From a virus, in the IMG/VR virus record IMGVR_UViG_3300010885_008910, positions 1 through 47,318 of that record: a stretch of DNA of 47,318 bases; one strand, given 5' to 3'. The position numbers and the translations under genes are program-made. Below, piece by piece: positions 40,611-47,318 of the stretch (the stretch's first letter is position 1; every line of letters begins with the position of its first letter). Below the pieces are notes generated by a model. It searched no databases. It was given only the letters and a program-made list of their open reading frames with translations, and was not told the origin of the DNA.

Positions 40611-41622
40611 TTTTCATACAAGTGCTAACAGCCAATGCCTTCCAATTTTCTTCGGAAACTTTGGTCAAGTCGGCAAGTTTAAGTGCCATACGCAAGGACA
40701 TTTCACGCAATTTGTGTTGGTTAGCGTCCATAAACTGTAAAATTTCTTCGCCCTTTTCTGGACTAAAATCATAGTCTTTAAACAGTTGACCTTGGCGGAA
40801 AATTTGTTTAATACGCAAGAACTTGTCACGCATTGTATTAAGTGTAAGGTCTAAGAAGTGACAACGTGACTGTAATGCTTCTAGGTGATCCTTCATTTTC
40901 TTAGACTGAATGTTTTCAAACTTAAGGTTAGTAATAAAAATAGCGCCACCCTTAAAGTCAAATTGATCAGGAACTCCTTCACGTCGTAACATAGCACTAT
41001 CTGAATTCCAAAAAATCTTACGTTTTTTACCGCTATCTAGAGCAGCCTTAAGAATGTTTAAGGATAGTTCGTCTTGGAATACCGAGTCACAGTCGTCAAA
41101 CACAAGAACGTTATTAGCGTCGGAGTGCCTGTAAAGTGTACAGTATAGACCAATAGGAGTCATCGCACCTTTAACTACTTCGTACTTGATCTTCTTGCCT
41201 GAGATTTTGTCAAAGAGACCTGACTTTTCAAGTTCAAACTCTACTCCATAACTCTTACCTACACCTGGAGGACCTACTACAATCATTGCACGAACATCGC
41301 CTGCGATAGTAGCACGTGTCATCTGATGTAGTATTTCAAAACGTTCTTCAATACGATTCATTACTTCATCGTCAGTTTCAACTTGGGGTTGAATTTTTAC
41401 TACAGGTTCTGCTGTAGCAATATTACTAGCCGCAATTTCAACATCTTCAATGCCGTTAACACGAACACGGACTTCATCATAGTCTGGGCCAAAATAGCCA
41501 TCTGATTTTACAGTCACATAGCCTCCTTTGGCTCCAGTTTGATAATCTTTAACAAGTGTGAATGCAACATTGTTAACTGGCATATTGCGATACACACCAC
41601 TTTTAATTAATACTTTTGACAT
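40603..41622 (-). CDS. AAA+ ATPase of unknown role
   Basis: 339 residues. An N-terminal small beta domain (about 1-65) is followed by an AAA+ motor: Walker A VGPPGVGKS (116-124), Walker B VLVFDDCDS, a sensor-1 ITN and a helical lid. It is not a gp44 clamp loader by layout. Similar ATPases occur in many myoviruses without a fixed function. Good Shine-Dalgarno (AGGAG). It is driven by 41657-41685. Confidence 0.85.
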   Translation of the reverse strand: MSKVLIKSGVYRNMPVNNVAFTLVKDYQTGAKGGYVTVKSDGYFGPDYDEVRVRVNGIEDVEIAASNIATAEPVVKIQPQVETDDEVMNRIEERFEILHQMTRATIAGDVRAMIVVGPPGVGKSYGVEFELEKSGLFDKISGKKIKYEVVKGAMTPIGLYCTLYRHSDANNVLVFDDCDSVFQDELSLNILKAALDSGKKRKIFWNSDSAMLRREGVPDQFDFKGGAIFITNLKFENIQSKKMKDHLEALQSRCHFLDLTLNTMRDKFLRIKQIFRQGQLFKDYDFSPEKGEEILQFMDANQHKLREMSLRMALKLADLTKVSEENWKALAVSTCMKNV

Positions 41623-41656
41623 ACTTTTAGCTCCTACTTTTATAATTTAAGTTACT

Positions 41657-41685
41657 ATTGTAACACCTAATTAATTATTTGTCAA
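41657..41685 (-). promoter_or_regulatory. sigma70-like promoter
   Basis: TTGACA (41685-41680) directly after the stop of the 55-aa gene, 17-bp spacer, TACAAT (41662-41657). It drives the AAA+ ATPase. Confidence 0.8.
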
Positions 41686-41853
41686 TTAAGCATTTTCTGT
41701 ATAACGAACAATAACTTCTGTACCGTTAAACATTGCCTTAACTGTTTGTTCTGCCAAATAAGCTGAACTAGTGTTAATAGGCATAGTACCTTCGCTAACT
41801 ACGTTTGAAGTACCTTTTTCGTATGCTGTGTAAGTTACATTATATGTTGCCAT
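41686..41853 (-). CDS. 55-aa phage protein of unknown function
   Basis: The ORF starts MATYNVTYTAYEKGTSNV and ends VIVRYTENA, beta-rich with low charge. AAAGGAAAAC precedes the ATG and a promoter lies at 41890-41918, with another promoter immediately after the stop. It is therefore an independent single-gene unit. No family is recognised. Confidence 0.7.
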   Translation of the reverse strand: MATYNVTYTAYEKGTSNVVSEGTMPINTSSAYLAEQTVKAMFNGTEVIVRYTENA

Positions 41854-41889
41854 TTTGTTTTCCTTTGTTTAATTGTTTACTATGTTAAT

Positions 41890-41918
41890 AGTATAGCTGA
41901 ATTAGAATTAAATGTCAA
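41890..41918 (-). promoter_or_regulatory. sigma70-like promoter
   Basis: TTGACA (41918-41913), 17-bp spacer, TATACT (41895-41890). It drives the 55-aa gene. Confidence 0.85.
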
Positions 41919-41950
41919 CCAAAATACCCATTTATTTTAGGATATTTTTC

Positions 41951-41966
41951 GTTGTATTTTTACAAC
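41951..41966. repeat. Inverted repeat GTTGTA-N4-TACAAC, copy 4
   Basis: Perfect 6-bp arms, 3 nt after the methyltransferase stop and centred about 40 bp upstream of the -35 at 41913-41918. Confidence 0.6.
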
Positions 41967-41969
41967 AGA

Positions 41970-42719
41970 TTAGAGGTGTATATAGTTTAAGCTCTTGTCT
42001 AACCAAGGCAAAACTAGGTCTTTTTGGTGTAAAAATCCCCTAGCCATAACGGATTTATCGGCGGAATCAGGCAATAATTTAGCCTCAACTAAGTCATACC
42101 AGCGGGTAGTTTTAGGATCACGAGGCTCTTGACTGGAGTTATATACTACAGCATACAGCCAATTATCGTTTAAATTCTTTTTAAAGAAGCCAGCTTTACA
42201 ATCCCACCCAGTTACGGCCAACATATGGATAAGACTTACAATAGTATAGTGATGATAACAGCCATCTTCTTGTGAAAAGTCTAAATCTTTTTGATAGATA
42301 TTTGTTGTTTGTGGTACTATTAAAACTAACATTGCTCCTGGTGCGGCAATTTTACGCCAGTTGGCAAGAGTTTGTAACGGATTAGTAGCATATTGAAACG
42401 AATTGTGACACCACAATATATCAAATCCACCCTCAAGCGGATGTAGCAAACCTTCAAAGTCAGCTTTTTGATAAGTCATACCTTTGTACTTAGATGCTAT
42501 GGGCAAGGTAGGAGTAAGGTCAATGCCTTGACATTTAATATTCAGCGGAGTTGCTTGCTCGTCTCGAGTGGTTCTAGTTGCCCACCACTCTAAATCTTTA
42601 CCGTCGCCACAGCCAATGTCAGCTACAGTACTAATTGATTCCATAAAATCATCATACTCGTATAACTGGTTGAGTGTTTCTAAACTATGTTGGTGTGATT
42701 CTTCTGCGTTTCTAAACAT
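41970..42719 (-). CDS. Class I SAM-dependent methyltransferase
   Basis: 249 residues. Motif I is VADIGCGDGKDL (about 37-48) and the post-I acid is in GIDLTP. FDILWCHNSFQY is the motif-IV-like stretch. The layout is that of small-molecule or tRNA-type class I enzymes; there is no DNA-methylase DPPY/NPPY motif. The substrate is unknown. The start overlaps the uvsY end, as in cyanophages where a methyltransferase follows recombination genes. Confidence 0.82.
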   Translation of the reverse strand: MFRNAEESHQHSLETLNQLYEYDDFMESISTVADIGCGDGKDLEWWATRTTRDEQATPLNIKCQGIDLTPTLPIASKYKGMTYQKADFEGLLHPLEGGFDILWCHNSFQYATNPLQTLANWRKIAAPGAMLVLIVPQTTNIYQKDLDFSQEDGCYHHYTIVSLIHMLAVTGWDCKAGFFKKNLNDNWLYAVVYNSSQEPRDPKTTRWYDLVEAKLLPDSADKSVMARGFLHQKDLVLPWLDKSLNYIHL

Positions 42720-43171
42720 TATGCTTGTATATCTTCCATTCCAGCGGCTCTTAACCTAACAATGTGTCCTAACATAAAGTTTTTAGACTCCATTGCTTTC
42801 ATAATTCCTAAGTAACGATTGCGTAACAATGCTACTTCATTAATCAATGTTTCAAAATCAATAACTTCTTCTTCGCCATCTACATACTTTTCAGCATCAC
42901 GACTAGTTAATGCTCTAGCGTATCCTTCTAAGTATTTTTGAAAGTATTTGCGACGGATCTTGCGTAATTGTATGTTTAGATAGTTTAATACAGCTTCAAT
43001 TTCTTGAAGCTGATTAAATCTATGTTCAACAATACCAGGCAAGGAAGTAATATTTTTTTCAATAAGACCACCTACCCGGCATTCCTGTTTAGCTGAAGTA
43101 AGCTCAGACTCATAGTGCGAAATAAAATCAGGTATCGCACCTAAATCTGAAGTTACGCGACTATACCACAT
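42719..43171 (-). CDS. uvsY: UvsY-like recombination mediator
   Basis: 150 residues, helical and basic. The C-terminal half (SRDAEKYVDGEEEV...LLRNRYLGIMKAMESKNFMLGHIVRLRAAG) parallels T4 UvsY (SADKDVL...SRGFAIKHIQDMRAFEAG). UvsY helps load UvsX on gp32-coated DNA. Its position beside uvsX and gp32 supports the call. It overlaps its neighbours. Confidence 0.8.
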   Translation of the reverse strand: MWYSRVTSDLGAIPDFISHYESELTSAKQECRVGGLIEKNITSLPGIVEHRFNQLQEIEAVLNYLNIQLRKIRRKYFQKYLEGYARALTSRDAEKYVDGEEEVIDFETLINEVALLRNRYLGIMKAMESKNFMLGHIVRLRAAGMEDIQA

Positions 43172-43437
43172 TAGTAATTGTCGTCCTCGTAGTCATCTTC
43201 GTATTCAAAATCTTCTTCATCTTCCTCTTCTTCATCTTCCTCTGGATGATCCTTGAGGTAGCTGGTAAGAGCCCGTTTGACTTCTGGTTCGCTTTTAAAG
43301 GTAGATTTGATTTCATCAGCGTCAACATCATTATCAATTAGTACTGATACCAATGTTTCGGCGGCTTCGTCCTTGTCTACGCTATTAACATAACGCTTGA
43401 GTTCGTTCCAAATTTCTTTTGCTAAATCAACTGACAT
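43171..43437 (-). CDS. Acidic-tailed protein between uvsX and uvsY
   Basis: 88 residues. A helical N-terminal domain is followed by a run of Asp/Glu (about 66-88), ending EDDNY. Similar acidic proteins occupy this position in T4-like cyanophages. The acidic tail could imitate DNA or contact recombination proteins; this is inferred. Confidence 0.78.
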   Translation of the reverse strand: MSVDLAKEIWNELKRYVNSVDKDEAAETLVSVLIDNDVDADEIKSTFKSEPEVKRALTSYLKDHPEEDEEEEDEEDFEYEDDYEDDNY

Positions 43438-43439
43438 TC

Positions 43440-44507
43440 TTATTCCTCCGAGTTTGTGTCATCTGTACTTAGTTCAGTTGGCTCCACTGGTTGCTTTCCA
43501 AACTCTGCAATAATTTTGTCTAAGCAACCATCTTCGTTAGCTTCCCATGCTTTGCGGAACTGTTTGATAATTTCGCCGTCAAGTGTAACATACATTAAGC
43601 GGTTGCCGTCTTTTTTAAGCAGGCCTTTCTTCTCAGACAAGTCTACCATACCAGAGTATGGGCTCATACCTGTTGCGTAAGGGATCTTAACTTGTACACC
43701 TTCAAACGGTTTAGCATAACGTGTTTTCATAATCTTACAACCAGCACGGATACCGTTTACTTCAGTTACTTTGTTGCCATCTTCATCTTCTTTCAGCTTC
43801 ATCTTCTTCATAGCTACTACGATAGAAGAAGCATAGATAAAGCCTTGACCGCCGGAGATTTTATCATCTGGATCAAACATATCTTGACTTGCGTATGTGT
43901 GATTAGTACATACTAACCCAACATTATAACTACCAAACATATTGACGCAATTACGAACTAATGCTGTAAGTGCCTTAGGTTTACGTCCCATGTCGCCTTT
44001 TAAATCACCTGCTTCGAACTGGTTCATATCAGTTGGAGTAAGCAACATACCTAACGAGTCAATGACAAATAATACTTTCATACGTTCGCCATCTGGTAGT
44101 GCTTTGAAGTCTGCCATAAATGTTGAAATAGTTTTGGCTACGTCATCAATCATAGCCATATTAAGTTTAAGTAACTTATCTTCAGCTGTATCTACACCTA
44201 ATGCGTGTAGCCATTTCTCATCAAGTGCGTTTTCACTATCAATTAAGATAACAAAAATGCCTTGCTCTTGTGCGTGTTTAACAATATTGCCTGAACAGAT
44301 ATATGATTTGCCTGCTCCAGACTCTCCAGCAAATACTGTTACTTTGCCTAAGGGAATACCTTTGTTAAAATCGCCTGAAATAAGATAGTTTAGCGCATAG
44401 TTACCTGTGCTAATCCAATCTGTAGGATCGTTAAATCCAATACTAAGCCCATCGATAGACTTGGTAATGTCTTTTCTAAATTTAGAGACATCAAATGCCT
44501 TTGCCAT
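43440..44507 (-). CDS. uvsX: UvsX/RecA-type recombinase
   Basis: 355 residues from ATG 44507 (MAKAFDVSKF), preceded by AAAAGGAAG. Walker A is GESGAGKS (61-68), Walker B VLFVIDSLGML, and there is a later VCTNHTYAS loop region. It forms the nucleoprotein filament for strand exchange, recombination-dependent replication and repair with gp32 and UvsY. A hairpin (44541-44560) lies between gp32 and this gene. Confidence 0.95.
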   Translation of the reverse strand: MAKAFDVSKFRKDITKSIDGLSIGFNDPTDWISTGNYALNYLISGDFNKGIPLGKVTVFAGESGAGKSYICSGNIVKHAQEQGIFVILIDSENALDEKWLHALGVDTAEDKLLKLNMAMIDDVAKTISTFMADFKALPDGERMKVLFVIDSLGMLLTPTDMNQFEAGDLKGDMGRKPKALTALVRNCVNMFGSYNVGLVCTNHTYASQDMFDPDDKISGGQGFIYASSIVVAMKKMKLKEDEDGNKVTEVNGIRAGCKIMKTRYAKPFEGVQVKIPYATGMSPYSGMVDLSEKKGLLKKDGNRLMYVTLDGEIIKQFRKAWEANEDGCLDKIIAEFGKQPVEPTELSTDDTNSEE

Positions 44508-44540
44508 AATACTTCCTTTTTGTTTATATAGATATAATAA

Positions 44541-44560
44541 CACAAGGGTTGCCCCTTGTG
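44541..44560 (-). terminator. Hairpin between gp32 and uvsX (attenuator or processing site)
   Basis: A perfect 8-bp stem CACAAGGG/CCCTTGTG with GCAA tetraloop, followed by TTATTATAT rather than a clean T-run. It may be a partial terminator that lowers uvsX relative to gp32, or a stabilising 3' end after processing. Confidence 0.6.
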
Positions 44561-44580
44561 CTATCATTTTGGACTAATGC

Positions 44581-45567
44581 TTATTGCTTTTGGCGAGCAC
44601 GAATCATCGCAAGGATGTCTTGTGCTTTATCGCCGCCGGCGGCTGGAGTTGGTTTTGCTACAGGAGCAGTTGCTACTGGAACATCATCTTCTTCATCAAA
44701 GCTAGATACTGGAGCAGGAGCCGCTTTGGCTACTGGGGTATCTTCTTCTACAGTAGTTGCTGGAGCGGCACTACCGCTTGGAGCTGCAACGCCTGCTGGG
44801 CGGAAGTATTGTCCCCAACGTTCTGCGTCGTATGATTGTCCATCTACGGATGCTTCAAACATTTCTTTGATTACTTTAAGTTCTACTTCGCCTGGACGTT
44901 TTGGTAAGAAAGTAGATAAGTCAGACAAGCCATACTGCTCAATTGCTGCTTGTTCAGCTTCAGTAAGTGCTGATTCTTTACGTGCCCATTTGGAGCCTGA
45001 GTAGTCAGCAAAGCCGCCTTTGGAGCCTTTAGTAATACGGAAGTCTAAGCCTTTGAGATAGTCAGTTGGCAATTCTTCCAATTCTGGATCCATCAACGCA
45101 CCTTTAACTAATGTAAAGATTTGTGGGCCGATGATGAAACGGCGGATTGGATTTTCTGGAACTTTGTCATCTGACAATGCATTTTCACGAACAAAGCCTT
45201 GGAAAATGTAATCACGTTTTTTCCAATACTTACGTCCCATTTCTTCTAAGGATTTGTCTTTAAACCAAGTGCGCACTTCTGTGAGAATAGGACAAGTGTC
45301 GCCCCACATCTCTACACAAGGTACACGTACTTGAACTTGTTTGGATTCTAATTCGCCTTTGATGCCATTAAATGGTAAGCGAATCATTGCTCGCTCTTGC
45401 CAAAAGAATGTATTCTTTGTATTACCATCTGGGAGGAAGCGGAGTGTTGAAGATGTGCCTTCTGCAATATTCCATAAAGGATAAATTGCGGAGTCACCTT
45501 GTGATTGATTACCTTGTTTGCCTTCTTGTGCTGATAAACGAGCACGGATTTCTGATAATGATGCCAT
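44581..45567 (-). CDS. 32: Single-stranded DNA-binding protein (gp32-like)
   Basis: 328 residues. The N-terminal LAST-like basic segment (SEIRARLSAQEGK) is followed by the OB core with aromatic residues and a Cys pair (VPCVEMWGDTCP) in the region of the T4 zinc site. The C-terminus is Ala/Pro/Asp/Glu-rich and ends in a short helix (AQDILAMIRARQKQ). It coats ssDNA and recruits replication and recombination proteins. A good Shine-Dalgarno (AAAGG) is present. In T4 gp32 represses its own mRNA; no pseudoknot was identified here. Confidence 0.92.
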   Translation of the reverse strand: MASLSEIRARLSAQEGKQGNQSQGDSAIYPLWNIAEGTSSTLRFLPDGNTKNTFFWQERAMIRLPFNGIKGELESKQVQVRVPCVEMWGDTCPILTEVRTWFKDKSLEEMGRKYWKKRDYIFQGFVRENALSDDKVPENPIRRFIIGPQIFTLVKGALMDPELEELPTDYLKGLDFRITKGSKGGFADYSGSKWARKESALTEAEQAAIEQYGLSDLSTFLPKRPGEVELKVIKEMFEASVDGQSYDAERWGQYFRPAGVAAPSGSAAPATTVEEDTPVAKAAPAPVSSFDEEDDVPVATAPVAKPTPAAGGDKAQDILAMIRARQKQ

Positions 45568-45646
45568 TTTAAGTTGCCTTTCTAAGTTGTCTAAAATGTG
45601 TTGCCTATCTATATTACTAGATTAATATTACGTTGCTTGCTTAGTT

Positions 45647-45675
45647 ATTATACACGTCTAAGTCCGTGTTTACAA
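45647..45675 (-). promoter_or_regulatory. sigma70-like promoter of gp32/uvsX operon
   Basis: TTGTAA (45675-45670), 17-bp spacer, TATAAT (45652-45647). ACACG...CGTGT arms form an inverted repeat inside the spacer. The 80-nt leader to the gp32 ATG could carry translational control. Confidence 0.7.
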
Positions 45676-45719
45676 GTAAAATGACTAACTAGGTTAGCCA
45701 TTTCTTTTTGTATGTTTAT

Positions 45720-47318
45720 TTATCTAAGAAAGATTGAATTGATAGATTTCATAGCAGTTAAGTTTGAATCCGCTGGATTTTCTACTGGTGTATCGTTTTC
45801 TCTAATGCCTGCTAAGAATTTGATACGTGCCATCATATCTTCGTCTGCGCCTTCTACTGGTTCTAATTTACCAGAATGTCCATACTGTCCTGTTAGTGCC
45901 GTGTTTTCTTTCATACTTTCCTCATAGCTAAATGAGCCAGCAGCATCAGTTTCTTCTAACCAATTGCCGCCGCCTGTTGTTTCTAATTCAATATTCATAT
46001 TGTCATCAACTCCGTACTCAACTTCTAACTCACGTTGGATGCGTTCTAGTACTTGTTCAATATCATCTTTTAAATGATAACCTTGTTCACGAGCAACTTC
46101 TTCTGCCTTTTCGTGAATTTGTTTAGATACAAATTGTTCAATATTTGATTTTGGATTGGCATAAACATCATAAATGTCTACTGTGCCTCTAGCGATTTCT
46201 TGTAACAAAATATCTACTTCACTCATACCAGACTCTTCAATCTTTTCAGCTTTTTTAAGTTCTCGACCAACCATATTAGTAACTTCACCGCGTGGATCTA
46301 CTGGCTTGCCGTCACGCTTTTTAATTTTTTCCCAGTCACCTTCATGACTCCAAGCAATAGGTTTACCTGTTGTAGGATCTAATTTAACGGTATCACTTGC
46401 TTCTTGTGTTAAACGGTCTACTGCTTTGTGGATACCTTTGGAACGCATAAATGACTTGTGGTCATCTGCTTCGCCGTCGTCTTCATCGCCTGTTGCCAAC
46501 TTGTGTGCGGCACGGCTTGCTAAGTTGCTGGCAGAATTTTCTTCTCCGGAGCTACTTGCTTTTTTGATGTAATCTTTTAATGTATCAAGACTTAGTTCGT
46601 TTACTTGCTCTTCAGCAAATGCTTCTGGTGGGTTTTCTTTAAGCATACGCTCAACTTCATTAATCCATCCACTAACATCGCTTGAACCAATTTCTTCTAC
46701 ATCTCCAACATAATCAGCTACGTTATCAATAGCGGCAGTAACTAACTCAGGTCCGTATGCTGACAATAAGTCTGTACGTTGCATCATAATACGACGTGTA
46801 ATAGCATTAGCTACTGGGCTATGTTCATCTTCTTCTAATGTATTAGGTGTAACTTCTGGCTGCGGAGTATTTGCTGGATCTTCAGTTTGTGTGCGTGGAT
46901 CTTTAACTGTTTCGTCAACATAGTTAGTACAATCACTCTTACGGAATTCTAATTCGTCATCGTCGAATTCACTATCTAAATCTTTAACAATCCAACGGTC
47001 GCCTTCATCACCAATAATTTCGCCACGGATGTCGCCTGGGCAAGTTATAATATCACCAATTTGCGTAGAGCCTTCGTTGGCTATAGTTTCTTGTAAATCT
47101 TCTGGATTGAATACAATAATGTCATTGTCATTCCAGTCTAACATATATTCGCCAGTTGGAACTAACTGGATAGCTTCTGAGCCATCTTCAATCTCACTAA
47201 TGCCATAGCCAAACTTAGCAAGTGCTTCTTCGGCAGCTTCTTGTGCGTCATAATCTTCTTCTGCTTCACACCATTGTTTAGCTAACTTACGTAAATGTTC
47301 TTCGTCTCCGCCAGCTCC
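45720..47318 (-). CDS. Acidic phage protein, N-terminus outside the window
   Basis: The frame stays open to the window edge, so this is a partial gene. At least 532 residues are visible, beginning GDEEHLRKLAKQWCEAEED. An ATG at 47144 is internal. The protein is strongly acidic. It has a short beta-rich region (GDIITCPGDIRGEIIGDEGDRWIVKDLD, like a small barrel), a long helical stretch and a C-terminus with MMARIKFLAGI. No family is recognised; a head or virion role is possible. Confidence 0.75.
   Translation of the reverse strand, partial: GAGGDEEHLRKLAKQWCEAEEDYDAQEAAEEALAKFGYGISEIEDGSEAIQLVPTGEYMLDWNDNDIIVFNPEDLQETIANEGSTQIGDIITCPGDIRGEIIGDEGDRWIVKDLDSEFDDDELEFRKSDCTNYVDETVKDPRTQTEDPANTPQPEVTPNTLEEDEHSPVANAITRRIMMQRTDLLSAYGPELVTAAIDNVADYVGDVEEIGSSDVSGWINEVERMLKENPPEAFAEEQVNELSLDTLKDYIKKASSSGEENSASNLASRAAHKLATGDEDDGEADDHKSFMRSKGIHKAVDRLTQEASDTVKLDPTTGKPIAWSHEGDWEKIKKRDGKPVDPRGEVTNMVGRELKKAEKIEESGMSEVDILLQEIARGTVDIYDVYANPKSNIEQFVSKQIHEKAEEVAREQGYHLKDDIEQVLERIQRELEVEYGVDDNMNIELETTGGGNWLEETDAAGSFSYEESMKENTALTGQYGHSGKLEPVEGADEDMMARIKFLAGIRENDTPVENPADSNLTAMKSINSIFLR

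Noticed and set aside
40603-41622. AAA+ ATPase as the clamp loader gp44
   Set aside because: It has a beta N-terminal domain and a lone D-D-C-D Walker B, and lacks the recognisable clamp-loader order and SRC motif. It is kept as an unassigned AAA+ ATPase.
44549-45004. 151-codon plus-strand ORF
   Set aside because: Mirror of the Ala/Pro/Asp-rich gp32 tail. Composition is explained by the real gene.
45717-45724. GATAAATA as a late promoter for gp32
   Set aside because: It is 150 bp from the ATG, overlaps a stop codon, and a better sigma70 promoter lies between it and the gene.
1-47318. tRNA genes or CRISPR arrays
   Set aside because: No cloverleaf-like segment with a T-loop GTTCRA pattern and no regularly spaced repeats were recognised by eye. 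A tRNAscan run would be decisive.

Overview
The window is part of a large, AT-rich, tailed phage genome of the T4-like (cyanophage/pelagiphage-related) myovirus type. The evidence is a set of T4-type replication and recombination genes: a gp32-like ssDNA-binding protein, UvsX, UvsY, UvsW, a gp41-like helicase, a gp61-like primase, a gp62-like clamp-loader subunit and an ATP-dependent DNA ligase. A class Ia ribonucleotide reductase, glutaredoxin and many overlapping small genes fit the same picture. Almost everything is on the minus strand; only one small gene (35612-35989) is on the plus strand. The host is not stated. An rRNA-leader-like segment at 97-147 and a near-bacterial IscU point to a proteobacterium, possibly an AT-rich freshwater betaproteobacterium. 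That is inference. No photosynthesis genes are seen.

Layout in the direction of transcription (high to low coordinates). 47318-45720: 5'-truncated acidic protein. 45567-41970: gp32, uvsX, an acidic protein, uvsY and a methyltransferase. 41853-40395: a 55-aa protein, an AAA+ ATPase and a 71-aa protein, closed by a strong terminator. 40262-35973: uvsW, two unknowns, gp62, a zinc-finger protein and a miniature protein with the catalytic motifs of C-family (DnaE) polymerases. 35612-35989 (+): conserved unknown. 35538-33725: HNH endonuclease and a tail/baseplate-like protein. 33687-31329: primase and helicase. 31275-24654: a late-type block including a protein that joins a Pol-beta-type nucleotidyltransferase to a ligase-like domain. 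24576-23768: a small membrane peptide, IscU and IscA. 23661-22055: GIY-YIG and ParB-like genes between two direct repeats. 21937-19192: PD-(D/E)XK nuclease, tailspike and an unknown. 19179-13874: nrdA, a secreted YHYH protein, an antitoxin/Doc pair, nrdB and glutaredoxin. 13872-11054: PAAR and other probable tail genes. 10921-7643: small genes, a SleB-type hydrolase and DNA ligase. 7578-513: small genes, a Bax-inhibitor-1 protein, a CDGSH-like protein, a membrane protein, ClpX, ribosomal protein bS21 and a probable internal head protein. 512-1: a non-coding early promoter region.

Regulation is unusually readable. Eighteen sigma70-like promoters (mostly TTGACW, 17-bp spacer, TATAMT) lie on the minus strand. 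A second class of T4-late-like boxes (NNTAAATA) precedes probable late genes. In seven genes the predicted start of transcription falls on or within about 3 nt of the start codon and no Shine-Dalgarno is present, which suggests systematic leaderless mRNAs. The last transcript leaving the window carries a sequence resembling the boxA region of bacterial 16S rRNA leaders.

The most interesting items are the rRNA-leader mimic, the leaderless-start pattern, the DnaE-like mini-protein, the nucleotidyltransferase/ligase fusion, the Fe-S gene set, and the toxin/YHYH cassette inside the RNR operon.
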